5,496 nucleotides of DNA from an uncultured Lachnospiraceae bacterium (GCA_902795985.1 CADBNG010000404.1:1-5496); one strand, 5' to 3'. Shown: positions 1 through 5,435, counted from the first letter of the stretch. A program made the numbers and translations. Notes: generated from the sequence alone by a model not told the origin.

Positions 1-1218
1 CTGAACAAAGCCCAGGAATATATCGATTTCGTTGAAATCACCACCGACGGCTGGGATTACTGCATGCCGACGACCTATGTGCCCCATGCGCTCAACCGTC
101 CCTTTGCCGCGGAGATCAAGCGCTCCGGAAAGGTTCAGATCCCCATCTTCCTGATCGGCGCCATCGTCAGCCCCGAAATGGCCGAAGAGATCATTGCTTC
201 CGGCGACGCGGACGGCGTCTCCCTCTCCCGTGCGCTGATTGCGGATCCGACGATGCCGAATAAGGCCCGCGCCGGAAGAATTGACGAAATCCGGCCCTGC
301 CTGCGCTGCCAGCGCTGCACGGATGACGACAACAAAACGCGTTCCTTCCGCTGCAGCGTGAACCCCTGCACGGCTCATGAAACCCGCGTCGGATTTATGG
401 AGGATATCCAGCCGGCCCTGAACAAAAAGGATGTTCTGGTCATCGGCGCCGGCCCCGGAGGGATAGCCGCTGCCGTTACTGCAGCCAGGCGCGGCCATAC
501 CGTCACCCTTCTGGAGAAAAAAGACGTTATCGGCGGAACCACCCGCTATGCAAAGAACGACTCGCTGAAGCCCGACCTGCAGCGGTACATCAGGTACCTG
601 GAGAAGCTCCCCTATCTCTATGACAACATCACCGTCCGCCTGAATACAGAAGCGACCCCGGAACTGGTCGATTCGCTGAAGCCGGACCATATTATTGTCG
701 CTACCGGCGGAAAGCCCATCGCGGCGACCTTCATCAAGGGTTATGAAAAAGCTCACGAGATCCTGGACTGCTATTTCCATCCGGAGACCTGCCAGGGTGA
801 GAACATCGTCATCATCGGCGGCGGCCTTTCCGGCGCGGAAGCCGGTGCCTATCTGGCCTCTGAAGGAAAGAAAGTCACGATCCTCGAGAAATTCACGAGT
901 CTGGCCAACTGCGGCAACAGCTATAAACGCGGTGTGCTTCTTGCGCTGAACACCTATGGCGTCAAAATGATTGACGGCGCTGACGTCCGCGAAGTTACAG
1001 ATGAGGGTGTTGTGTATGTAATGGACGGAGAGGAAATCCTGCAGAAAGCGGATACCGTCTATTATGCGGTCGGCATGCGCAGCGATAATGAGCTGTTCTG
1101 CCGGATCGCCGACAAGGCTCCGTTCGTAGACATCATCGGTGACGCAGCCCAGTCGGCCCGTATCGGCGACGCAGTCGCCGGCGGATACTACGCCGCTCTG
1201 GATATCGGAACTTTCTGA
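1..1218 (+). CDS. OYE-type NAD(P)H:flavin / Fe-S ene-reductase, C-terminal 405 residues (5' end outside window)
   Basis: This is the C-terminal part of a multidomain flavoenzyme of the 2,4-dienoyl-CoA reductase / 2-enoate reductase / BaiCD-BaiH family, which reduces activated C=C bonds with electrons passed from NAD(P)H via FAD, 4Fe-4S and FMN. The frame is open from base 1, so the ATG at 64 is internal. Family members are about 640-690 residues, so roughly 240-280 N-terminal residues are missing. Counting codons from base 1, the end of the TIM barrel runs to about 95, with the LSRALIADP segment near the FMN phosphate site. Fe-S ligands are C100, C103, C106 and C118; E. coli FadH has CxxCx3Cx11C, whereas here the spacing is CxxCx2Cx11C. 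An FAD Rossmann motif GAGPGG (149-154) ends at E172. A second nucleotide motif GGGLSG (273-278) ends at E296, and this acidic residue hints at NADH. The C-terminus has the usual GDA...GDAVAGGYYAA FAD motif. The MFS gene downstream suggests a small unsaturated acid as substrate, but this is inference. Confidence 0.9.
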   Translation: MNKAQEYIDFVEITTDGWDYCMPTTYVPHALNRPFAAEIKRSGKVQIPIFLIGAIVSPEMAEEIIASGDADGVSLSRALIADPTMPNKARAGRIDEIRPCLRCQRCTDDDNKTRSFRCSVNPCTAHETRVGFMEDIQPALNKKDVLVIGAGPGGIAAAVTAARRGHTVTLLEKKDVIGGTTRYAKNDSLKPDLQRYIRYLEKLPYLYDNITVRLNTEATPELVDSLKPDHIIVATGGKPIAATFIKGYEKAHEILDCYFHPETCQGENIVIIGGGLSGAEAGAYLASEGKKVTILEKFTSLANCGNSYKRGVLLALNTYGVKMIDGADVREVTDEGVVYVMDGEEILQKADTVYYAVGMRSDNELFCRIADKAPFVDIIGDAAQSARIGDAVAGGYYAALDIGTF

Positions 1219-1230
1219 CGCCGGGCCTGT

Positions 1231-1242
1231 CTGTTCGAACAG
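1231..1242. repeat. 12-bp perfect palindrome between reductase and transporter genes
   Basis: CTGTTCGAACAG is a perfect palindrome in the 63-bp gap between the reductase stop and the transporter start. It could fold as a very short hairpin in the transcript. No T-run follows, so it is not an intrinsic terminator, and the two genes are probably co-transcribed. It may have no function. Confidence 0.35.
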
Positions 1243-1266
1243 GATCGCAGCACCGACATTTCTGGC

Positions 1267-1272
1267 AGAGGA
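1267..1272 (+). promoter_or_regulatory. Ribosome binding site of the MFS gene
   Basis: AGAGGA lies 9 nt upstream of the ATG at 1282 and supports that start. The nearby in-frame codons upstream offer no better-placed site. Confidence 0.65.
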
Positions 1273-1281
1273 TCGGTTCAC

Positions 1282-2565
1282 ATGGCAAAACTTACCTACA
1301 GACAAAGATCAGTTTTATGCAATATCGGCGGCTTCCTCCTGACCACGGGAGGAGGCTTTGCCGCCGGGTTGTCCCTGTTTTATCTGCCGATCACAGCAGA
1401 CCTGGGGTTTTCCCGTGCCTCACTGGCCGGCTATCTTTCCCTGATGAGCTGGGCCGGTGTGGTCACCCACCCCTTCATGGGCCGGATTTTCGCCCGTTTT
1501 TCCAGACATATCCGGCTGATCGGACTGATCGGTGCTGCCTACAGCCTTTTATGCTTTTTCCTTCTGTCCCGAAGCACGTCCCTGATCCATTTTTATATAG
1601 CCGGCGCCATGATGAGCCTGCTCCTGCCTTTCTGCGGTTCCATGCTCGGCTCCACCGTTGTATCCTGGTGGTTCACAAAGGGACGGAGCGTCGCGATCGC
1701 TCTGGTGGCCGTCGGTTCCAGTATCGGCACCATGATCTATTCCAAGATCGCCGGAGCAGCGATCACCTCTTACGGATGGAGGAACAGTTATCTGATTCTC
1801 GGCGTTTTTCTGATGTGCATCATGATCCTCGGCGCCATTATGATTTCGCCGCCGCCGGAGTACTATGGAATGAAACCCGAGGCAGAGGACGGGCTGCCTG
1901 AGAAGGCTGCGGCGGAACCGGCGGACGCTTCCTCCGGAAAGAATGCTCCGGAAGCGGAAAAAGAAGCCATCATTTCCCTGAAGACTCTGGTGCGGATCCC
2001 CGCGTTCCGGCTGCTCTGCCTGGCGGCGGTCACCGGCTGTTCCTATACCATGATCATCATGCAGAGCATCGTCCCGATGCTGGAAGTCGATTTCGGAATG
2101 ATCGCCACCTCGGCGGCGACGATTCTTTCGGCATACAGTATCCTCGGCGCCTGCTTTAAGCCTGTAACCGGAGCCGTTTTCCGGAAGTTCAGCCCCAAAA
2201 CGGCGGTATTGTACACCGGCGGCCTGCTGGTTCTGGCCGGCCTGCTTTTGTTCTTTACACGCAGCCTGTCCATCGCCATTGCCGCGTTCCTGATGTTGGG
2301 CCCCGGAAACATGTTCGGCATGGTTCTTCTTCCGGCGATTGTTTCGGAGACTTTCGGCGCGAAGCGTTACCCTGTCGTCGTGGGCTACGTCAACGTTTTC
2401 TTTACGCTCGGCGCCGGCATCGGACCGGTCATCGCCGGAGCGATTTACGACATTACGGGCAGCTACCGGGTAGCTTTCCTTCTGGTGGCGATATTGTCCG
2501 CCGCAACCATCGTTCTGGCACTGTCGGCCCTCCGATCCCGCAATACCGCTGAAAAAACCGTCTAG
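1282..2565 (+). CDS. MFS transporter, oxalate/formate-antiporter-like (OFA/MCT-like) type
   Basis: This is a 427-residue integral membrane carrier with the hydrophobic pattern of 12 TM helices in two halves. Six helices fall in about residues 12-190, then comes a hydrophilic acidic linker (about 192-232), then six more in about 240-416. A motif-A-like loop, GRIFARFSRHIR, lies between TM2 and TM3 (67-78). WWFTKGRSVAIALVAVGSSIG-type residues (129-149) and YGWRNSYLILG (164-174) are characteristic of the OFA/monocarboxylate branch of the MFS. These carriers typically move organic anions by antiport or proton symport. The AGAGGA site supports the ATG. The gene follows the ene-reductase by 63 bp on the same strand with no terminator, so it probably serves it, importing the unsaturated acid or exchanging it for the reduced product. 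The substrate cannot be read from the sequence. The full length is present and no key segment is missing. Confidence 0.88.
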   Translation: MAKLTYRQRSVLCNIGGFLLTTGGGFAAGLSLFYLPITADLGFSRASLAGYLSLMSWAGVVTHPFMGRIFARFSRHIRLIGLIGAAYSLLCFFLLSRSTSLIHFYIAGAMMSLLLPFCGSMLGSTVVSWWFTKGRSVAIALVAVGSSIGTMIYSKIAGAAITSYGWRNSYLILGVFLMCIMILGAIMISPPPEYYGMKPEAEDGLPEKAAAEPADASSGKNAPEAEKEAIISLKTLVRIPAFRLLCLAAVTGCSYTMIIMQSIVPMLEVDFGMIATSAATILSAYSILGACFKPVTGAVFRKFSPKTAVLYTGGLLVLAGLLLFFTRSLSIAIAAFLMLGPGNMFGMVLLPAIVSETFGAKRYPVVVGYVNVFFTLGAGIGPVIAGAIYDITGSYRVAFLLVAILSAATIVLALSALRSRNTAEKTV

Positions 2566-2592
2566 AATCTGAATCTGAAAAGCCAGGGGATT

Positions 2593-3435
2593 TTATACCG
2601 CGGTTTCGCTCAGAGATGACTCTTTCATTTTCCTGTAAAGTTTCACGGCAATAAAGACAATTATGCCGCTCCATACGGCTGCCCATACTTCAACGACCCA
2701 TAACGGTACGATGCCCCTCTGGTACAGTGCCGGAAATGCATCCGCCAGCATATGCAGGAGGATTGCTTCCAACAGGCAGGCCTTTTTTCCCTTTACGACA
2801 CCGTAATATACGATGACTGAGAGCCCGATATGCAGGAACAACGCGAACAGGCGCTCGATGACGTTCATTGCCATCATTGTGTAATCAAACGCTGCGGCTG
2901 CCTGAACCGACGGAAGTACCGCCGCAGCCGTTTCCTCCGTGATTTTCAATGTGCTGAGCGCGTTTTCCATGTTGCCCGATGAGAACAGGGCCGCCAGGAC
3001 AAGATAGGTGATCATCACAGGAAGGAGGACAGCCCATATCTCAATCCCCCCGTGCCCGATACCGTACAGAACCGCGTTTTCAGGGGTGCGGTTCTTTTTC
3101 AGGATGAACTTAAAAATGATATACCGTCCGCACTCTTCAAAAACACCCGCCATGACGATGCCGTACACAACGAACAGAACAGTGTTCCCGTTGATGAACC
3201 GGGAAACGGGATTATCCGTAACGATACAGAAATAATGCACACCCAGCTCCAGCACACGGACGGAAACAAGAAAACCTGCAGCGCCGGCAATGAGCCAGCT
3301 GATCCGGGTCTGCGGCTTATGTTTCCTGCGCCAGAAGACAAAGGCGGCGACCGGAATCACGATCATCAGAATGACCGTAATGAACAGAGACGGAATACTG
3401 TTTTTTCCAATGATAATGTTCTCAAGCGCTGTCAT
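2593..3435 (-). CDS. YhfC-family putative intramembrane metalloprotease
   Basis: This 280-residue polytopic membrane protein resembles the YhfC family (named for B. subtilis YhfC), which is related to the CPBP/type-II CAAX protease-like proteins. Hydrophobic segments fall at about 14-35, 46-70, 84-112, 122-151, 196-213, 218-236 and 242-266. The putative active-site residues lie inside or beside membrane segments: EECGR (E100, E101, R104), GIGHGGIE (H128, E132), ER at 194-195, H202 in LHIGLS, and H228xxxD232 in LHMLAD. Members are proposed to be metal-dependent intramembrane proteases or related membrane proteins; proteolysis in this family is predicted rather than shown here. The ATG overlaps the stop of the upstream merR gene (ATGA, 3432-3435) behind a strong GGGAGGTG site, so the two are translationally coupled. 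The partner is a membrane-anchored regulator, which makes it a candidate substrate or signalling partner (inference). The stop lies 27 bp from the convergent MFS stop. Confidence 0.85.
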   Translation of the reverse strand: MTALENIIIGKNSIPSLFITVILMIVIPVAAFVFWRRKHKPQTRISWLIAGAAGFLVSVRVLELGVHYFCIVTDNPVSRFINGNTVLFVVYGIVMAGVFEECGRYIIFKFILKKNRTPENAVLYGIGHGGIEIWAVLLPVMITYLVLAALFSSGNMENALSTLKITEETAAAVLPSVQAAAAFDYTMMAMNVIERLFALFLHIGLSVIVYYGVVKGKKACLLEAILLHMLADAFPALYQRGIVPLWVVEVWAAVWSGIIVFIAVKLYRKMKESSLSETAV

Positions 3436-4157
3436 TTTCTGTCACCTCCCCAGATCTCCACACAAAAACCTTCGTGCCCGCATTCCGTGCATGTCAGCTT
3501 ACGGGTTGCGGGAGTATGCCTTGAAAAAAAGGCTTCTTTCTTCGTCGGTTTGAATACCTCATGACATTCCGGGCAGATATAATCAACATTTCTATAATAA
3601 TATCTGCTTGCTATGACGCCAAACGGAATGGCAATAAGGATCCAGACGATAAAAGGCTGCCATATGCCCTTCACAATCCAGAATATAATGGAAAACCATT
3701 GCAGCACGCCAACCGGGATCCCTGCCAGGATCATCGCCGTACGCATCTTCCTGAGTTTTTTCCTGCTCTCCATAATAACAGCTATGTCACCGATGGTTTC
3801 GAGAGAGAAATCCGCTCTGTTTTTCAGACCGCTTTTCAGTTCACGAAGCTTTTCCAGCTTTTCCTGCTTCCCGGCGATTTCATCGGAAAGAACGGTTTGC
3901 TGCTGTTCGATCAGAAGCAGGATCACCTTCTCGGGATGTTCTTCCCTGAGAATCTGAGAAATTGCATCGATGGGAAGATCCAGTTCGCGCAGGAAGCAGA
4001 TGATCTTCATGCGCCTCAGGTCCTCTTCCGAATAGAGCCGTCTGCCGCCTTCGGAAAGTTCACTGGGAATCAGAATGCCTCTGGTATCATAGTACTGAAC
4101 CGTACGAACGGTAACGCCGCAAAGCTTTGCGAGTTCTCCCGTAGTGTATTTTGACAC
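3432..4157 (-). CDS. MerR-family regulator with two-TM hairpin and C-terminal zinc ribbon
   Basis: This is a 241-residue transcription factor unusual for its membrane anchor. I chose the GTG at 4157 because AAGGAGG (4166-4172) sits 8 nt upstream of it. The more upstream in-frame GTG at 4166 overlaps that site and is not credible. Residues 4-25 form the MerR helix-turn-helix (TTGELAKLCGVTVRTVQYYD), and the wing SEGGRRLY ends near 42. A long charged helix, the usual dimerisation coiled coil, covers about 80-112. Two hydrophobic helices at about 140-162 and 168-185 are joined by a loop of only about six residues, so DNA-binding and C-terminal domains should both be cytoplasmic. The C-terminal ribbon has C195-x2-C198 and C223-x2-C226, plus H228 and C232, and probably binds zinc. 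Classical MerR proteins are soluble and twist promoters with long spacers. Here the effector region is replaced by membrane and zinc modules. It is co-transcribed with the YhfC-like gene and its targets are unknown; autoregulation is likely. Confidence 0.88.
   Translation of the reverse strand: MSKYTTGELAKLCGVTVRTVQYYDTRGILIPSELSEGGRRLYSEEDLRRMKIICFLRELDLPIDAISQILREEHPEKVILLLIEQQQTVLSDEIAGKQEKLEKLRELKSGLKNRADFSLETIGDIAVIMESRKKLRKMRTAMILAGIPVGVLQWFSIIFWIVKGIWQPFIVWILIAIPFGVIASRYYYRNVDYICPECHEVFKPTKKEAFFSRHTPATRKLTCTECGHEGFCVEIWGGDRK
3443..3450 (-). promoter_or_regulatory. Ribosome binding site of the YhfC-family gene
   Basis: GGGAGGTG on the minus strand sits inside the last codons of merR, with the GGAGG core 9 nt before the ATG at 3435. 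It decides the start and creates the ATGA stop/start overlap. Confidence 0.75.
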
Positions 4158-4165
4158 AGCTTTCA

Positions 4166-4172
4166 CCTCCTT
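4166..4172 (-). promoter_or_regulatory. Ribosome binding site deciding the merR start
   Basis: AAGGAGG on the minus strand is 8 nt before the GTG at 4157. It overlaps the alternative in-frame GTG at 4166 by one base, which rules out that earlier codon as the start. Confidence 0.75.
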
Positions 4173-4183
4173 ACGCCATGGAG

Positions 4184-4212
4184 TTTACAACATGACGCTG
4201 CGTAACAAGCAA
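4184..4212 (-). promoter_or_regulatory. Candidate merR-yhfC promoter
   Basis: On the minus strand, TTGCTT (4207-4212) and TGTAAA (4184-4189) are separated by 17 bp and each matches 4 of 6 sigma-A consensus bases. Transcription would start near 4177, only a few bases before the AAGGAGG site. The -35 lies inside the dyad at 4198-4224. The match is weak and no clear 19-bp-spacer MerR-type promoter was found, so this is tentative. Confidence 0.35.
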
Positions 4213-4224
4213 TGCCTTACGCAG
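4198..4224. promoter_or_regulatory. Inverted repeat upstream of merR, candidate autoregulatory operator
   Basis: CTGCGTAA and TTACGCAG form a perfect 8-bp inverted repeat separated by 11 bp. It overlaps the candidate -35 of the merR operon. The half-site core GCGTAAGG recurs in direct orientation on the minus strand at 4169-4176, over the ribosome binding site. MerR-family proteins bind dyads in their own promoters, so autoregulation is the natural reading (inference). Read on the plus strand the arms are followed by GAG and seven T's, so it could also be a weak terminator for plus-strand transcription, but no plus-strand gene needs one. Confidence 0.5.
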
Positions 4225-4246
4225 GAGTTTTTTTGTGTTTTCAATG

Positions 4247-4368
4247 GAATCCGGGGTTTATTGACAAATAAAGCGTCTCTTTGTCCATTAACCGAATCCG
4301 GGGATTATGGGTAAATGATGTGTCCCTGTGTCCGGTTTTTTGGACAAGGGAAACGTCCCTGTGTCCAA
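4247..4368. repeat. Cluster of three diverged palindromic repeat units (REP/BIME-like)
   Basis: Unit 1 (4247-4286) and unit 2 (4294-4333) are 40 bp each, start with GAATCCGGGG and match at 31 of 40 positions without gaps. Unit 3 (4341-4366) matches 19 of 26 bases of the second part of unit 1. It shares GTCCCTGTGTCC exactly with unit 2 (4322-4333 and 4355-4366). Unit 1 is enclosed in an imperfect palindrome whose 14-bp arms (4255-4268 and 4280-4293) pair at 12 positions. Unit 3 forms the best hairpin and has its own entry. The cluster fills the gap between the SDR stop and the merR promoter. No coding frame on either strand makes sense of it. Compact intergenic palindromic repeats of this kind resemble REP/BIME elements, but no transposase is present in the window. 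Confidence 0.6.
4340..4368. terminator. 12-bp bulged hairpin abutting the SDR stop codon; possible transcript-end structure
   Basis: TTGGACAAGGGA (4340-4351) pairs with 4356-4368 around an AACG loop, giving 12 base pairs with a single bulged G at 4361. It begins directly after the TGA of the SDR gene in transcript order. On the minus-strand transcript it is followed by a run of A's rather than U's, so it is not a canonical intrinsic terminator. It may protect the mRNA 3' end or attenuate read-through into merR, as REP-type hairpins do. Confidence 0.35.
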
Positions 4369-5265
4369 TCAGATCCGGCGCAGGCCTTCCCAGATGTAGC
4401 CAAGGACCGTGTCCGGGAACAGCTTGGAAAACAGGCGGTGGAAGGTGCAGACAATTCCGGGAGTTACGACCGGAAGGCCGATGCGGGCGCCCAGCAGCGA
4501 AAGGGACGCAACGGAAGAAACTTTGGAAGAAAGCGGGAAATTACGGATATCCTGTTTCTTTTCCGGTCCGGCGATCCCGATGAATTCCGTGTCCTTAATC
4601 CAGTACGGACAGACAGCGGTAACGATAATACCGGCAGAAAGCAGCTCCATACGCAGAGCACGGGTATAACGGAGGAAAAAGGCCTTGGACGCCGCGTAAA
4701 TGTTCAGGCTCTGGAACGGCTGGAAACCGGCAGTCGAACAGATGTTCACGATATGGCTGCCCGCGGCCATAAACGGCAGACAGGCGTCTGTGATATCCAC
4801 CGCCGCCCGGCAGTTCAGCTCAATCATTCCGTCCTGCTCTTTTGCCGGCATTTCCCGGATTCTTCCGATTTTTCCAAGTCCGGCACAGTTTATAAGATAA
4901 CCAACCCCGGCATTTTCCTCCTTCAGGAGTTCCGCAACAGCTCCGGCCGAGGAAGGCTCCGTCAGATCGAGGGCCAGAGCGCGAACGGGATGCGCAAGCA
5001 GCCCTGCCAGCTCCTCCAGCCGTTCTTTTCGTCTGGCCACCAGCCAGAACTCATACTCTTCCGGAAGAACCCGGTCCAGACGGACCGCCAGCGCCCTGCC
5101 AAGGCCGCTGGACGCGCCGGTAATCAGCGCCACCTGCTTTTTCTCTTTCAGCCCCTTCTTCCGGCCCCTGATCCGGTACCAGATCAGCTCGATCACAATG
5201 ATCAGCGCTCCCGCCGCAAGAGCAAAAACCACTATATTTCCAAATATACTGATTACCCTGTCCAT
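4369..5265 (-). CDS. Membrane-anchored short-chain dehydrogenase/reductase (SDR)
   Basis: This 298-residue NAD(P)-dependent oxidoreductase has a Rossmann fold. The start is the ATG at 5265, with GCGGAGA 5 nt upstream and a promoter behind it. The same frame stays open back to an ATG at 5439, but that extension would read through the promoter and has no good binding site. Residues about 8-29 are a hydrophobic helix followed by basic residues (RIRGRKK), suggesting an N-terminal membrane anchor with the catalytic domain in the cytoplasm. Classical SDR motifs follow: TGASSGLG (49-56), an acidic D100 in the LALDL segment, NCAG (126-129) for the usual NNAG, N151, catalytic S177 in NICSTAG, and Y190-x3-K194. 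The full catalytic tetrad N-S-Y-K is present. After the tetrad the usual PG motif reads VCPYWIKDTEF, with Tyr in place of Gly, and the C-terminal part from about 245 is fairly hydrophobic. The substrate is unknown. Neighbours give no pathway clue, since it has its own promoter and is bounded by structured DNA on both sides. Confidence 0.87.
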   Translation of the reverse strand: MDRVISIFGNIVVFALAAGALIIVIELIWYRIRGRKKGLKEKKQVALITGASSGLGRALAVRLDRVLPEEYEFWLVARRKERLEELAGLLAHPVRALALDLTEPSSAGAVAELLKEENAGVGYLINCAGLGKIGRIREMPAKEQDGMIELNCRAAVDITDACLPFMAAGSHIVNICSTAGFQPFQSLNIYAASKAFFLRYTRALRMELLSAGIIVTAVCPYWIKDTEFIGIAGPEKKQDIRNFPLSSKVSSVASLSLLGARIGLPVVTPGIVCTFHRLFSKLFPDTVLGYIWEGLRRI

Positions 5266-5270
5266 TATTA

Positions 5271-5277
5271 TCTCCGC
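5271..5277 (-). promoter_or_regulatory. Ribosome binding site deciding the SDR start
   Basis: GCGGAGA on the minus strand ends 5 nt before the ATG at 5265. It supports the 298-residue product over the longer open frame. Confidence 0.65.
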
Positions 5278-5303
5278 TTCTTTTTTCTCAAATCTGCCGC
5301 ATA

Positions 5304-5333
5304 TACCGGCCGGTAACGTCCGGTTGTTAACGT
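5304..5333. promoter_or_regulatory. Palindrome and CCGGT repeats in the SDR leader, possible operator
   Basis: TACCGGCCGGTA (5304-5315) is a perfect 12-bp palindrome. It is followed on the plus strand by a second CCGGT (5320-5324) exactly 10 bp after the one at 5310-5314, and then by TTAACGT, echoing TAACGT at 5314-5319. The block lies about 0-30 bp downstream of the predicted transcription start of the SDR gene, where a repressor could act. No regulator is assigned. Confidence 0.35.
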
Positions 5334-5337
5334 ATGT

Positions 5338-5366
5338 ATTATAACAAACTCTTCTTCCACCGTCAC
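5338..5366 (-). promoter_or_regulatory. Sigma-A-like promoter of the SDR gene
   Basis: On the minus strand a perfect TATAAT (5338-5343) is preceded, 17 bp upstream, by GTGACG (5361-5366), which matches 4 of 6 bases of TTGACA. Transcription should start near 5331, giving a leader of roughly 65 nt before the ATG at 5265. Confidence 0.65.
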
Positions 5367-5420
5367 CTGCTCCGTCCCTCACCGCACGTAACAGGCAGAT
5401 CGTCTGCTGGGTTGCCCGGT

Positions 5421-5435
5421 TATTAATAATTATCA
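5421..5435. promoter_or_regulatory. AT-rich dyad resembling a Fur-type 7-1-7 box
   Basis: TATTAATAATTATCA matches 12 of the 14 defined positions of TGATAATnATTATCA, the 7-1-7 form of the Fur/PerR-type box. It stands out in GC-rich surroundings. It lies about 55 bp upstream of the SDR -35 and just downstream of the terminator, which is far for a classical repressor site. It may equally be an UP-like AT tract or chance. Confidence 0.25.

Noticed and set aside
1231..1242. CTGTTCGAACAG as an SOS (LexA) box or terminator
   Set aside because: The Gram-positive LexA box is CGAAC-n4-GTTCG, which is the opposite arrangement, and no T-run follows for a terminator.
1317..1901. Alternative-frame open reading of 194 codons within the MFS gene
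   Set aside because: It is an Arg/His/Pro-rich shadow of the transporter frame with no independent start signal.
3052..4154. Plus-strand open frames opposite the YhfC-like and MerR genes
   Set aside because: They show no domains and no binding sites. The minus-strand products have clear family motifs throughout.
4158..4166. Upstream GTG at 4166 as merR start
   Set aside because: The AAGGAGG site overlaps this codon, so it cannot serve it. The GTG at 4157 is 8 nt downstream of the site and the MerR fold begins right after it.
4261..4290. Perfect TTGACA on the plus strand at 4261-4266 as a promoter
   Set aside because: No acceptable -10 lies 16-18 bp downstream and no plus-strand gene follows. 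The bases belong to the repeat unit.
4247..4368. CRISPR-like repeats
   Set aside because: The units are diverged, nearly adjacent without uniform spacers, and contain internal palindromes; there are no cas genes.
4315..5316. Plus-strand open frame of 333 codons antisense to the SDR gene
   Set aside because: The translation is low in hydrophobic content, has no recognisable motif and starts inside the repeat cluster. The minus strand carries complete SDR motifs with promoter and binding site.
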